A stretch of 64,000 nucleotides of DNA, taken from Bradyrhizobium sp. CSA112 (GTDB lineage Bacteria > Pseudomonadota > Alphaproteobacteria > Rhizobiales > Xanthobacteraceae). The notes below the pieces were generated by a model. It was not told the origin of the DNA and did not search any database. It saw only the letters and a program-made list of their open reading frames with translations. A program made the position numbers and the translations under genes. The stretch is taken from contig NZ_JAACFS010000021.1 of the NCBI RefSeq assembly GCF_029051645.1, positions 56,832-120,831 on the forward strand, given 5' to 3'. How positions within the stretch are numbered: the stretch's first letter is position 1; each line of letters opens with the position of its first letter. Below, piece by piece: positions 23,483-32,959 of this stretch.

Positions 23483-24910
23483 TCACGCGATGATGGAGGG
23501 AGCGATCGTCTTGCGATACAGCGCGCTGTAAAGGGCGGCCGACAGATCCCAGCTAAAGGAGCGCGCCATGGCGCTGCGCCGCATCGCGTCGAGGCGATCC
23601 TTGGCGCGGAACGCATCGAACGCGCGCCTGACACCGCCGAGGAAGGACTCCGCAGACGGCTTCGGAAACAAGAATCCGGTTTCGCCGTCTTTGATGGTCT
23701 CCGCCAGCCCGCCGGTCTGGTGACCGATCGGCAGCGATCCGAACCGTTGCGCATACATCTGGCTGAGCCCGCACGGTTCGAACCGTGATGGCATCAACGT
23801 GAAATCGCTGCCGGCAAAAATTCGCCGCGCCTGGGCGTCGTTGAAGCCGATGACGACGCCGATCGCATCCGGCCTGCGGCGGTGAGCCTTGACCAGCGCC
23901 TGCTCGATCTGGGCCTCGCCGCTGCCGGTCACCACGATCTGTCCGCCGGCCTCGATGATTTCGTCGGCTGCGGACAAGACGAGGTCGACGCCTTTCTGGT
24001 GAACCAGACGGGCAACAAGGCCAAACAGCGGACCGCGAGATAACGCGAGTCCGAATTGCTTGCGGACGTAATCGGCATTCGCCTGCTTGCCTTCCCAATC
24101 GCCGGGCGCGAAGGTCTGCGCCAGTTGCGCGCACGCGCTAGGATCCCAGCTTTCGTCGATGCCGTTCAAGATGCCGGTCAGTTGCGCGGCGTTCGAGCGG
24201 CGCTGCAGCAGACCTTCGAGCCCGCAGCCGAGCTCGCGGGTCGTGATCTCCTTCGCATAGGTGGCGCTGACGGTGGTCAGATGCGAGGCGTAGACGAGGC
24301 CGCCCTTGAGGAACGACACATGATCGTAGAACTCAAGCCCGTCGATGTGGAAGGAGCTTTCGGGAGCCCCGATCCGGCGCAGCGAGTCCGGCGGGAACAG
24401 CCCCTGATAGGCGAGGTTGTGGATGGTCAGGATCGAGGGGATCTTTGAGCCTCTCCATGCCAGATAGGCCGGCGACAGCGCGGCCTGCCAGTCGTTGGCA
24501 TGGATCAGGTCTGCTGCCCAATTCTTGTCCAGGCTGCCCGCGGCAAGCTCGGCCGCGGCGGAGGCAAACCGGCCGAACCTGATGTCGTTGTCCGGCCAGT
24601 CGCGTCCCGATTCGTCGCCATAGGGGTTGCCCGGCCGGTCGTACAATTGCGGGCAAAGCAGCACGTAGACCGGCAGATTATCCTTGGTCGATGCCCGCCC
24701 GAGCGAGCACGCCGGCATCTCCGCCAGAGCGTGGCATTCCCCAACGATTTCAATGTGGGTGAGCTGTTCGAGAATGTCCCGGTAACCGGGCAACATGACC
24801 CGGACGTCACTCCAGCGGCGTAGCGCCCGGGGGAGCGCGGCGGAAACGGCAGCGAGACCGCCCACCCGGACGAAGTCATCCATTTCAGTGGTTACGAACA
24901 AGACCTTCAA
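23483..24910 (-). CDS. glgA: Glycogen (starch) synthase, ADP-glucose dependent
   Basis: This 475-residue GT5 enzyme adds glucose from ADP-glucose to glycogen. The N-terminus MKVLFVTTEMDDFVRVGGLAAVSAALPRAL is the GT5 signature. The usual KxGGL substrate loop reads RVGGL, an Arg for Lys change. The C-terminal domain has PSRFEPCGLSQMYAQRFGSLPIGHQTGGLAETI, with the catalytic EPCG and TGG motifs. The start is TTG, supported by GAGGGCG at 8 bases and by the family N-terminus. Only 6 bases separate it from the convergent patatin gene. A branching enzyme or glgC is not in the window. Confidence 0.9.
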   Translation of the reverse strand: MKVLFVTTEMDDFVRVGGLAAVSAALPRALRRWSDVRVMLPGYRDILEQLTHIEIVGECHALAEMPACSLGRASTKDNLPVYVLLCPQLYDRPGNPYGDESGRDWPDNDIRFGRFASAAAELAAGSLDKNWAADLIHANDWQAALSPAYLAWRGSKIPSILTIHNLAYQGLFPPDSLRRIGAPESSFHIDGLEFYDHVSFLKGGLVYASHLTTVSATYAKEITTRELGCGLEGLLQRRSNAAQLTGILNGIDESWDPSACAQLAQTFAPGDWEGKQANADYVRKQFGLALSRGPLFGLVARLVHQKGVDLVLSAADEIIEAGGQIVVTGSGEAQIEQALVKAHRRRPDAIGVVIGFNDAQARRIFAGSDFTLMPSRFEPCGLSQMYAQRFGSLPIGHQTGGLAETIKDGETGFLFPKPSAESFLGGVRRAFDAFRAKDRLDAMRRSAMARSFSWDLSAALYSALYRKTIAPSIIA

Positions 24911-25096
24911 GGCAAACGCCCTCGTACCAGCCGAGATGAAACTGATGCAAGAATGGGTCCAATTTCCTCACCTGTTACAACGCGCGCGCCGCATGGTCGT
25001 TCCTGCGCGAACTACTTTCCTGACGACGCTGCACAATTTAGGGTCACGGCCGCCACCACAACGAAGGGCCGCAAAAGGCCGAAGGAGCTTCACGCA

Positions 25097-26302
25097 ATGA
25101 CCATAGCCGGCAATGATCAGGGGAATTTGACAGGCAGCTTCGCGGGCCTGCGGGTTCTCGATTTCTCGACTACGATTGCCGGACCTCATTGTACGCGAAT
25201 GCTCGCCGATATGGGAGCTGAGGTTATCAAGATCGAGACCGAGGAAGGCGAGACGATGCGGACCCGTCCGCCCGTGCGGAATAATTGCTCGACCGCCTTC
25301 GGCCAGCTCAATGTCGGCAAGAACAGCCTGGTTCTGGATTTGAAGTCGCCGAAAGGAGTGGAGGCCGTTCGCCGGCTGGTTGCGACCGCGGACGTGCTGG
25401 TGGAGAATTTCCGCCCCGGCGTGATGCGGCGATTGAAGCTCGACTACGCCCCGCTGCACGGGCTCAACCCGAAGCTGGTCTATTGCTCGATCTCGGGATA
25501 CGGCCAGACCGGGCCATCGGCGGAGCTGCCGGCCTACGCGCCGGTGATTCACGCGGCCTCGGGCTATGAGATGGCGCATCTGGCCTACCAGCCCGGGCGG
25601 AGCCGGCCGGACTATTGCGGCATCTATCATGCCGATGTGCTCACCGGAGTCTATGCGTTCGGCGCCATCTCGGCCGCGCTGTATCAACGCGCGGCAACAG
25701 GGCAAGGCCAGCATATCGACGTCTCGATGCTGGAATCCATGCTGAGCCTGACGCTGAACGAACTGCAATGGTCGCAATTCGAGGTGAAGCCGACGCAGCG
25801 GCCGATGTTCGGCCCGATCGAGACGACGGACGGCTACGTGATGATGGCGATCGCCAGCGAGAAAACTTTTCAGAGCCTGATGCAGGTGATCGGCCATCCC
25901 GAATGGGTGAGCGACCCGCGCTTTGCGAAATATTCCGACCGCCGGGAAAACTGGGCGAGCCTGATGGAAGGCGTGGAGGCATGGTCGCGCACCGTGACGA
26001 CGGAGCAGTGCCTCGCCGCGCTCAATGAACACGGCGTTCCCTCATCGGCGTACCGCACCGTTGCCGAGGCGCTGCGCGACCCGCAGATCGCCCATCGCGG
26101 CGCATTGGCCGAGGTCGAGGACGGCGGCGGCACCTTCAAGGTCCTCAACCTGCCGTTCCGCATGTCCGCCGCCAAAGTGTCGGCGGCGCCGCGCATGTCG
26201 ACGCTCGGCGAGCATACGCGTGCCTACCTGAAGGAGACTGGATTGTCGGAGGATGAAATCGCATCCTTTACCGGCAAGGCGCAGGTGACAGCGCGCGTCT
26301 GA
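25097..26302 (+). CDS. Class III CoA-transferase (CaiB/BaiF/Frc family)
   Basis: This 401-residue enzyme is predicted to transfer CoA between organic acids through an aspartyl-CoA intermediate. It has the family N-terminus LRVLDFSTTIAGPHCTRMLADMGAEVIKIE, NSLVLDLKSPKG and VENFRPG. The candidate catalytic Asp lies in YHADVLTG near residue 181. The C-terminal MLESMLSLTLNELQW and HGVPSSAYRTVAEAL stretches also fit. GAAGGAG lies upstream of the ATG. It precedes a Dpp-type transporter by about 150 bases and may activate an acid imported by that system, which is inference. Confidence 0.88.
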   Translation: MTIAGNDQGNLTGSFAGLRVLDFSTTIAGPHCTRMLADMGAEVIKIETEEGETMRTRPPVRNNCSTAFGQLNVGKNSLVLDLKSPKGVEAVRRLVATADVLVENFRPGVMRRLKLDYAPLHGLNPKLVYCSISGYGQTGPSAELPAYAPVIHAASGYEMAHLAYQPGRSRPDYCGIYHADVLTGVYAFGAISAALYQRAATGQGQHIDVSMLESMLSLTLNELQWSQFEVKPTQRPMFGPIETTDGYVMMAIASEKTFQSLMQVIGHPEWVSDPRFAKYSDRRENWASLMEGVEAWSRTVTTEQCLAALNEHGVPSSAYRTVAEALRDPQIAHRGALAEVEDGGGTFKVLNLPFRMSAAKVSAAPRMSTLGEHTRAYLKETGLSEDEIASFTGKAQVTARV

Positions 26303-26450
26303 CAGCACGGTCCGCATAGCGAAACATGAACCTGCGGCGTTTCATCCGCGGGTTGCGAACGGCCTTGCCCGCGGCGGAGATTCCAGACAATCTTACCGCG
26401 GCGATCACGATCCGGAATACCGGACGGATGAAATAGCGGAGGGAACATTA

Positions 26451-27995
26451 ATGAAAGCGGCGATCCGTTCGAGCGCGCTCGCGCGAATATTTCTTGTGGC
26501 GGGATTTTGCGTGGCGTTGTCGGCGATGCCCGCGAGCGCGCAGAAAGCGGGCGGCAGCATCGCCGTCGGCCTCGAAATCGATATCCCCGGTTTCGATCCG
26601 CTGAAGGTCGGCGTGTACGACGCGGCGGTGCTCACGGCGTCATCGGCAATCTTCGATACGCTCACCACTCTCGACGCCAACGGCAAGCCGCAGCCGAAGC
26701 TGGCACTGTCCTGGGAACCCTCCGAGGACTTCAAGATGTGGACCTTCAAGCTCCGTCCGGGCGTCAAGTTCCACGATGGCACGCCGTTCAACGCCGAAGC
26801 TTTCAAAGCGAATTTCGACCGGCAGAAGGATCCCGCCAACAAGTGCCGTTGCGCCTTCTATATCTCCAACGTCAACAACGTTCAGGCGCCTGACGAACTG
26901 ACGTTGGTCTATAACCTCAACGACCCTTCGGTGAACTTCCCCGCGCTACAGATTTCTTACGCGAACCAGAACGGCGCGATTCACTCTCCGACTGGCTGGA
27001 AGACCAAGGGCGACGACTACAACCGAAATCCCGTCGGCACCGGTCCCTACATTCTGAAATCCTGGACGGCCGGCGATCGCATGATCCTGGAGAAAAATCC
27101 GAACTACTGGGACAAGGATAAGGTCTATTTCGATCGCATCACCCTGAAGCCGCTGCCCGACGCCCAGTCGCGCTTTGCCAGCCTGCAATCCGGCGAGGTC
27201 GACCTGATCTGGGATGACGAATTTTCCGCCGATAACATCCAGAAGGCGCAGAAGGACCCCAAGTTGACGGTGCACACCTATGCCGGTTCGGGGGCGGCGG
27301 TTTACGCCATGAACACCAAGACCCCGCCGTTCGACGACGTGCGCGTGCGCCAGGCGCTGGTAATGGCGCTCGACCGCAAGAAGATGTCGCAAGCAATTAC
27401 CAATGGTCTCTCCAGACCTGCCAGCAACCCCTATGGCGATGGCTCCTGGGTCAAATGCAAGGACGACGGTGCGCTTCCCGAAGACCTTGAGAAGGCCAAG
27501 GCGCTGATCAAGGACTACGGCAAGCCGGTCGATTTCAAGATGCTCGTCACGGCGACGCCCCGTGGGCGCACAGTTGGCCAGGTGCTGCAACAATTGTGGA
27601 AGCGGGCCGGCGCCAACATGGAAATCGAGCAGGTCGATCAGGCGACCATTCCGCCGCGCGCCTTCATGCGCCAGTTCCAGCTGACGCCGTGGCGGATCGT
27701 CGATTCCGCCGATCCCGACATCCAGATGTATGCCAATTTCCACACCGGCAGCCCGGTCGCGCTCGCCAACTATTCGAATCCGGAGCTCGACAAACTGCTT
27801 AAGCAAGCGCGGGTCATCGCCGACCAGAACAAGCGCGTCGATCTCTATTGCGAGATCTCGCGGCTGATCAACAAGGAGGCGATCTGGTTCTGGACCTTCC
27901 AGAACACCTACTACGCGATATCGAGCGCGAAGGTGAAGGGACTGCCCAAGATGTACAGCGGGGTGATCGACGTATCGCGCGCCTGGAAGGAATAG
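26451..27995 (+). CDS. ABC transporter solute-binding protein, peptide/nickel (SBP_bac_5) family
   Basis: This 514-residue periplasmic protein has a signal peptide (LARIFLVAGFCVALSAMPASAQ) and the long three-lobed SBP_bac_5 fold. Visible landmarks are LALSWEPSEDFKMWTFKLRPGVKFHDGTPFNAE and NPVGTGPYILKSWTAGDRMILEKNPNYW. GGAGGGAA is 9 bases before the ATG. It heads a five-gene operon with two permeases and two ATPases, with the next start only 6 bases after its stop. The ligand may be a peptide, opine or other organic compound. Confidence 0.9.
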   Translation: MKAAIRSSALARIFLVAGFCVALSAMPASAQKAGGSIAVGLEIDIPGFDPLKVGVYDAAVLTASSAIFDTLTTLDANGKPQPKLALSWEPSEDFKMWTFKLRPGVKFHDGTPFNAEAFKANFDRQKDPANKCRCAFYISNVNNVQAPDELTLVYNLNDPSVNFPALQISYANQNGAIHSPTGWKTKGDDYNRNPVGTGPYILKSWTAGDRMILEKNPNYWDKDKVYFDRITLKPLPDAQSRFASLQSGEVDLIWDDEFSADNIQKAQKDPKLTVHTYAGSGAAVYAMNTKTPPFDDVRVRQALVMALDRKKMSQAITNGLSRPASNPYGDGSWVKCKDDGALPEDLEKAKALIKDYGKPVDFKMLVTATPRGRTVGQVLQQLWKRAGANMEIEQVDQATIPPRAFMRQFQLTPWRIVDSADPDIQMYANFHTGSPVALANYSNPELDKLLKQARVIADQNKRVDLYCEISRLINKEAIWFWTFQNTYYAISSAKVKGLPKMYSGVIDVSRAWKE

Positions 27996-28001
27996 CCGCT
28001 T

Positions 28002-28952
28002 ATGGCGTTCTTCGTCGCACGCCGGCTGCTCTATCTGTTGCCGGTGCTGATTGCAGTTTCGCTGCTGACATTCTCCATCGCGTCGCTGCTGCCGGGCGAT
28101 CTCGCCTATACGATCCTCGGTGACCAGGCGACGCCGGAGAACGTAGCTGCGTTGCGGGCCGACATGGGGCTGGATCATCCGATCTGGTGGCGCTATCTGG
28201 GCTGGCTCGGCAATGTGCTGCAGGGCGATTTCGGCCGTTCGTTCCGCACCGGCCAGACGGTGCTGCAGGCGGTTGCCGAGCGGTTGCCGGTCTCGATCGA
28301 GCTGATGCTGCTGGCGCAATTCGGCGCACTGGCGATCGGTGTACCCTTGGCGATTATCTGCGCAGCGCGCAGCGGCGGACCGTTCGACCGCTTCATGACC
28401 GGCACTGCTTTCGGCATGCTGTCGGTGCCGACCTTCCTGTCGGCGATTCTGCTGATCTATCTCTTCGCGGTTGAGCTGCGCTGGCTGCCGGCGACGGGCT
28501 ATGTGCCGTTTGGCGAAGACCCGCTTGCCAATTTGCGCTTCTTCGTGCTGCCCGCGCTGACGCTGGCGCTGGCGGAATGGCCCACCATCATGCGCGTGCT
28601 GCGTTCCGATATGATCGCGACCTTGCAGGAAGATTACATCGCGCTCGCCAAGGCAAAAGGGCTGACGCCGGCGCGCATCTTGTTCGTGCACGCGCTAAAG
28701 CCGTCGTCACTGACGCTGGTGACGATCACCGGCATCAATATCGGCCGGTTGATCGGCGGCGCTGTCATCGTTGAGACGATTTTTGCCCTGCCGGGCATCG
28801 GCCGCCTGCTGATCGGCGCGATCCTCACGCGCGACCTGATCATCTTGCAGGGAGTCGTGCTGCTGGTCGGTGCGGGATTCGTCGTCATGAACTTCCTAGT
28901 TGACATGCTCTACGCCGTTCTCGATCCCAGGATCCGCCATGGCCACGCTTGA
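28002..28952 (+). CDS. Dipeptide/oligopeptide-type ABC permease, DppB-like
   Basis: This 316-residue inner-membrane permease has a first helix after FVARRLLYLLPVLIAVSLLTFSI, typical of DppB. The GDFGRSFRTGQTVLQAVAERLP periplasmic region follows, then a coupling loop near AKAKGLTPARILFVHALKPSSL. The C-terminal VDMLYAVLDPRIRHGHA tail is the family's usual ending. It pairs with the DppC-like gene, whose start overlaps its stop by 14 bases. Confidence 0.9.
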   Translation: MAFFVARRLLYLLPVLIAVSLLTFSIASLLPGDLAYTILGDQATPENVAALRADMGLDHPIWWRYLGWLGNVLQGDFGRSFRTGQTVLQAVAERLPVSIELMLLAQFGALAIGVPLAIICAARSGGPFDRFMTGTAFGMLSVPTFLSAILLIYLFAVELRWLPATGYVPFGEDPLANLRFFVLPALTLALAEWPTIMRVLRSDMIATLQEDYIALAKAKGLTPARILFVHALKPSSLTLVTITGINIGRLIGGAVIVETIFALPGIGRLLIGAILTRDLIILQGVVLLVGAGFVVMNFLVDMLYAVLDPRIRHGHA

Positions 28953-29811
28953 GCTCGAAGTTGCTGGGGAGGCTGTAACCCAGCCTGCGCGCAGGGGCCG
29001 GCGGTTTGGAATGCTGTTCTGGGGGGCGATCGGCTGGATGACTTTCGTGTTCGCAGTGGCGATTTTTGCGACCGTCTTGCCGCTGCCGAGCCCGACCGAC
29101 ATGGACATGCTGGAGCGGCGCGCGCCGTTCTCCGCCGAGCATTGGCTCGGCACCGATGGGCTTGGCCGCGACGAACTTTCGCGCCTGATCTACGGCGCGC
29201 GGATATCGCTGGTGGTCGGCCTGTTTGCGCCGGTGATCGGCCTCACCATTGGCGGCGCCCTCGGCATGCTCGCCGGCTATTTCCGCGGCCGGTTCGAGTC
29301 GATGGTGGTCGGCAGCATGGATGTGTTGCTGGCCTTTCCGCCGCTGGTCCTTGCGCTGGCCGTTACCGCCTATCTTGGGCAGTCCATTTTCAATCTCACC
29401 TGCATCCTCGGCGTGCTCGGAATCCCCGCCTTCATGCGGGTAGCGCGGGCGGCAACGCTGACGCTGGCGCGGCGCGAATTCGTCATCGCCGCGCAGGCGC
29501 TGGGGGCCACGCATGCGCGCATCCTGCTGCGCGAACTGCTGCCCAACGTCATCCTGCCGCTGTTTGCCTTTTTCCTGCTCGGCGTTGCCGTCACCATCGT
29601 GGTCGAGGGCTCGCTGTCATTCCTGGGCCTAGGCGTGCCGCCGCCGATATCGAGTTGGGGTAGCATGATCGGTGAGGGGCGCGAGAGCCTCGATGTGGCG
29701 CCACGACTCGCTTTCTTGCCGGCGGCGGCGATGTTCCTGACGGTACTATCCTTCAATCTCGTCGGTGACACGCTGCGTGCGCTGACCGATCCACGTCAGG
29801 GCGCGCTGTGA
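28939..29811 (+). CDS. Dipeptide/oligopeptide-type ABC permease, DppC-like
   Basis: This 290-residue permease has the OppC N-terminal region and the landmark EHWLGTDGLGRDELSRLIYGARISLVVG. The coupling loop is RVARAATLTLARREFVIAAQALGATHARILLRELLPN. The start is set to the ATG at 28939, which overlaps the DppB-like stop. An earlier in-frame codon has no ribosome site. The gene ends in a GTGA overlap with the first ATPase gene. Confidence 0.9.
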   Translation: MATLELEVAGEAVTQPARRGRRFGMLFWGAIGWMTFVFAVAIFATVLPLPSPTDMDMLERRAPFSAEHWLGTDGLGRDELSRLIYGARISLVVGLFAPVIGLTIGGALGMLAGYFRGRFESMVVGSMDVLLAFPPLVLALAVTAYLGQSIFNLTCILGVLGIPAFMRVARAATLTLARREFVIAAQALGATHARILLRELLPNVILPLFAFFLLGVAVTIVVEGSLSFLGLGVPPPISSWGSMIGEGRESLDVAPRLAFLPAAAMFLTVLSFNLVGDTLRALTDPRQGAL

Positions 29812-30803
29812 CCGGAAATACCTTGCTTTCTGTCGAGGACGTCACCGTCGATCTGCCGACGCCACGCGGCAATCTGCGCGCGGTGGATCATGTCGACCTC
29901 ACCGTCGGGGCCGGGCGCACGCTCGGCATCGTCGGCGAATCCGGCTGCGGCAAGACCATGCTGTCGCGGGCGATCCTGCAATTGCTGCCGAAGAAGGCAA
30001 AGCTCTCCGGCCGCGTGATGTTCGACGGGCAGGATCTCGTGCAGCTCGCGCCTGAGAAATTGCGCAAGCTGCGCGGCCGGTCGCTCGCGGTCGTGTTCCA
30101 GGATCCGATGACCTCGCTCAATCCGGTGCTCACGATCGGCACGCAGTTGATCGAGACGCTGCAGGAGCATCTGGAGCTCGACGACGCCACTGCCAAAAAA
30201 CGCAGCGTCGAATTGCTCGCCGCCGTCGGCATTCCCGCACCCGAGCAACGGCTGGCGCAATACCCGCACCAGCTCTCCGGCGGGATGCGGCAGCGGGTGG
30301 CGATCGCGATCGCGCTGTCGTGCGAACCAAAACTCCTGATTGCCGACGAGCCGACCACCGCGCTCGACGTCACGATCCAGGCACAGATTCTCGATCTGCT
30401 GGCGCGCGAGCAGCGCCGCCGGCACATGGCGATGATCATCATCACCCATGATCTCGGCGTCGTCGCCGGCCGCACCGATGAAGTCGCGGTCATGTATGCC
30501 GGCCGCGTGGTCGAGCGCGCGCCTACGCCTGCATTATTCAAGAAGATGCGGATGCCCTATACCGAAGCGCTGCTGGCGGCGCTTCCCAAACTCGATGCCG
30601 CGCCCCACACGCCGCTGCCGGCGATCTCGGGGCGTCCGCCCGATCCGACCCGGCCGCTGCAGGGCTGCTCGTTCTCACCGCGCTGCCGCTATGCGGTGGC
30701 CCGCTGCCAGAGCGAGAAGCCGCCGCTCGAGGCGGCAGAGACGAGCGCACATCAGTTCGCCTGCTTCCACCCGATCAAAACCCATGCGGATGCCGACGCA
30801 TGA
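29808..30803 (+). CDS. Dipeptide/oligopeptide-type ABC ATPase, DppD-like
   Basis: This 331-residue ATPase has Walker A GESGCGKT, FQDPMTSLNP in the Q-loop, signature LSGGMRQR, Walker B LLIADEP and a C-terminal oligopeptide-transporter domain. That domain has the cysteine motif GCSFSPRCRYAVARC, which in DppD-type ATPases can carry an iron-sulfur cluster. The start is GTG, overlapping the preceding stop as GTGA, which implies translational coupling. Confidence 0.92.
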   Translation: MTGNTLLSVEDVTVDLPTPRGNLRAVDHVDLTVGAGRTLGIVGESGCGKTMLSRAILQLLPKKAKLSGRVMFDGQDLVQLAPEKLRKLRGRSLAVVFQDPMTSLNPVLTIGTQLIETLQEHLELDDATAKKRSVELLAAVGIPAPEQRLAQYPHQLSGGMRQRVAIAIALSCEPKLLIADEPTTALDVTIQAQILDLLAREQRRRHMAMIIITHDLGVVAGRTDEVAVMYAGRVVERAPTPALFKKMRMPYTEALLAALPKLDAAPHTPLPAISGRPPDPTRPLQGCSFSPRCRYAVARCQSEKPPLEAAETSAHQFACFHPIKTHADADA

Positions 30804-31780
30804 TGCTGCAATCCGCACCATCCGTTTCATCTGAGGCGCTGCTCGACGTCGACAATCTCGTTGTCGAATATCCTGTCGGTGCCAAGATCGTTCACGCCGT
30901 ATCCGGCGTGTCCTTGCAGATCGCCCGCGGCGAGACCTTGGGCCTCGTCGGCGAATCCGGCTGCGGAAAGTCGACACTGGGCCGCGCCGTCCTGCAGTTG
31001 CGCCGTCCGACCGCTGGGCGGGTGCTGTTCGACGGGCACGACCTCACGGCGATGCAGGGCGATGCCTTGCGCCTGATGCGCCGCCGCGTGCAACTGATCT
31101 TCCAGGATCCGATCGCCTCGCTCAACCCGCGCCGCAAGATCGGCGACATCGTCGCCGAGCCCCTGGTGATTGCCGGCGTCAAGGATCCCGAGAAGCGCAA
31201 GCAGCTCGTCCATGAGGTGCTCACCGCGGTCGGGCTCGACCCGACCCTGGTCGTGGGACGGTTGCCGCATGAATTTTCCGGCGGTCAGTGCCAGCGCATC
31301 TGCATCGCGCGCGCGCTCATTCTCAACCCGGAGTTCATCGTCTGCGACGAGCCGGTCTCGGCGCTCGACGTTTCCATCCGTGCGCAGATCCTTAACCTTC
31401 TGGAAGAGATGAAGGGGCGGTTCGGGTTGACGCTATTGTTCATCGCGCACGATCTCGCGGTGGTGAAGGCGGTGAGCGACCGTGTTGCGGTGATGTATCT
31501 CGGCCGGCTCTGCGAGGTGGGCCCGTCCGAACAGCTCTTCGCCAGGCCGGCACATCCCTATACCGCACTGCTGATCGAGGCGATTCCGGTGCCCGATCCG
31601 GACGTCCGCCCCACCGAAACCGTGCCGGTGGGCGAGCCGCCATCGCCGATCGCGCCGCCGTCCGGCTGCCGGTTCCGCACCCGCTGCCCCCGTGCGGATC
31701 AGCGATGCAGCGACGAGATGCCGGAACTGCGCGTCGTGGCGCCCGGCCAGTTCGTGGCTTGCCATCACCCGCTGATCTGA
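30800..31780 (+). CDS. Dipeptide/oligopeptide-type ABC ATPase, DppF-like
   Basis: This 326-residue partner ATPase has Walker A GESGCGKST, FQDPIASLNPR, signature FSGGQCQR and Walker B FIVCDEP. The signature has C in place of the usual R after Q. The C-terminal motif GCRFRTRCPRADQRC matches the oligopeptide-transporter domain. Its ATG overlaps the DppD-like stop as ATGA. It completes the SBP-B-C-D-F operon. The ADH gene lies about 100 bases on. Confidence 0.92.
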   Translation: MMLQSAPSVSSEALLDVDNLVVEYPVGAKIVHAVSGVSLQIARGETLGLVGESGCGKSTLGRAVLQLRRPTAGRVLFDGHDLTAMQGDALRLMRRRVQLIFQDPIASLNPRRKIGDIVAEPLVIAGVKDPEKRKQLVHEVLTAVGLDPTLVVGRLPHEFSGGQCQRICIARALILNPEFIVCDEPVSALDVSIRAQILNLLEEMKGRFGLTLLFIAHDLAVVKAVSDRVAVMYLGRLCEVGPSEQLFARPAHPYTALLIEAIPVPDPDVRPTETVPVGEPPSPIAPPSGCRFRTRCPRADQRCSDEMPELRVVAPGQFVACHHPLI

Positions 31781-31879
31781 ATACCGGGAGAGCCGGCAGC
31801 GTTTGTCTCGACTGGGCAGACGTGGCAATGTCCGCGCAAGAAATGCCTGCCTAAGAACAAGAATGACGGGAGAGAAGCG

Positions 31880-32950
31880 ATGAAGAGTTTTCAGGTCGCC
31901 GAGTTCAACGCACCCCTGAAAGAGGTGGATCAGGAGACGCCGCAGCCCACGGGCACGCAGGTGCTGATCAAGGTGAAGGCGGCCGGCGTCTGCCACAGCG
32001 ATCTCCACATCTGGGAAGGTGGCTACGATCTCGGCCATGGCCGCAAGCCGCTGTCGCTGAAGGATCGCGGCGTGTCGCTGCCGCGCACGATGGGCCACGA
32101 GACGGTCGGCGAGGTCGTCGCGTTCGGGCCGGACGTGACGGCCGCCGACAAGGGCGACCTCAAGGTCGGTGATGTCGCGCTGGTCTATCCCTGGCTCGGC
32201 TGCGGCAAGTGCGCAACCTGTGTCGGCGGCGACGAGAACATGTGCGTCGTCAAGCCGAACTCGCTCGGCGTCTATTGCGACGGCGGCTATGCCGATCACA
32301 TGACGGTGCCCAATCCGAAGTATCTGTTGAACCTGAAAGGGCTCGACCCCGTTACCGCGGCGCCCTATGCGTGCTCGGGTGTCACCACCTATAGCGCGCT
32401 GAAGAAGGTTGAATTCGCCTTCAACTCGCCGATCGTCATTTTTGGCGCCGGTGGGCTCGGCCTGATGGCGCTGTCGTTGTTGAAGGCGATGGGCGGCAAG
32501 GGCGCCATCGTCGTCGATATCGATGCGCGAAAGCGCGAGGCGGCGGAGGCCGCCGGTGCGCTTGGCACCGTCGACGGCAAGGCGCCGGACGCGCTGGAGC
32601 AGCTCGCGAAGATGGCCGGCGGACCGATCCGCGCGGTGATCGATCTCGTCGGCAACGCGCAGACCACGCAGCTCGGGTTCGACTGCCTGACAAAAGGCGG
32701 CAAGCTTGTCATCGTCGGCCTGTTCGGCGGCGGCGCGCCCTGGGCCTTGCCGCTGATCCCGATCAAGGCGATCACGATCCAGGGCAGCTACGTCGGCAAT
32801 TTGCGCGAGACCCAGGAATTGCTCGAACTCGTCCGTAACAAGATGATCGCGCCCATTCCGGTGACGACGATGCCGCTCGCGAAAGCCAATGAAGCATTGA
32901 CCGATCTGCAGAAGGGCAAACTGGTCGGCCGCGCGGTGCTGACGCCGTAA
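31880..32950 (+). CDS. Zinc-dependent alcohol dehydrogenase family protein
   Basis: This 356-residue medium-chain dehydrogenase has catalytic zinc ligands C38 and H73 (GHE) and a structural zinc set C108, C111, C114 and C122. The Rossmann motif GAGGLGLMALSLLKAMG is near 191-207. It should interconvert an alcohol and an aldehyde or ketone with NAD(P). The substrate is unclear, and the sequence is closer to secondary-alcohol or cyclic-alcohol dehydrogenases than to ethanol enzymes. GGGAGAGAAG precedes the ATG. A weak sigma-54-like sequence lies about 50 bases upstream. Confidence 0.87.
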   Translation: MKSFQVAEFNAPLKEVDQETPQPTGTQVLIKVKAAGVCHSDLHIWEGGYDLGHGRKPLSLKDRGVSLPRTMGHETVGEVVAFGPDVTAADKGDLKVGDVALVYPWLGCGKCATCVGGDENMCVVKPNSLGVYCDGGYADHMTVPNPKYLLNLKGLDPVTAAPYACSGVTTYSALKKVEFAFNSPIVIFGAGGLGLMALSLLKAMGGKGAIVVDIDARKREAAEAAGALGTVDGKAPDALEQLAKMAGGPIRAVIDLVGNAQTTQLGFDCLTKGGKLVIVGLFGGGAPWALPLIPIKAITIQGSYVGNLRETQELLELVRNKMIAPIPVTTMPLAKANEALTDLQKGKLVGRAVLTP

Positions 32951-32959
32951 CTTTCCGTT

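Noticed and set aside
23774..23789. Perfect 16-bp palindrome CACGGTTCGAACCGTG, resembling a tRNA T-loop or an operator
   Set aside because: It lies inside the conserved RFEPCG coding motif of glgA, so codon constraint explains it. No tRNA fold surrounds it.
24968..26032. 354-codon minus-strand open frame opposite the CoA-transferase
   Set aside because: Its composition is typical of antisense of a high-GC gene, with no motifs or ribosome site.
26946..28691. 581-codon minus-strand frame opposite the Dpp-type operon
   Set aside because: It is antisense to two well-supported genes and has no recognisable domain.
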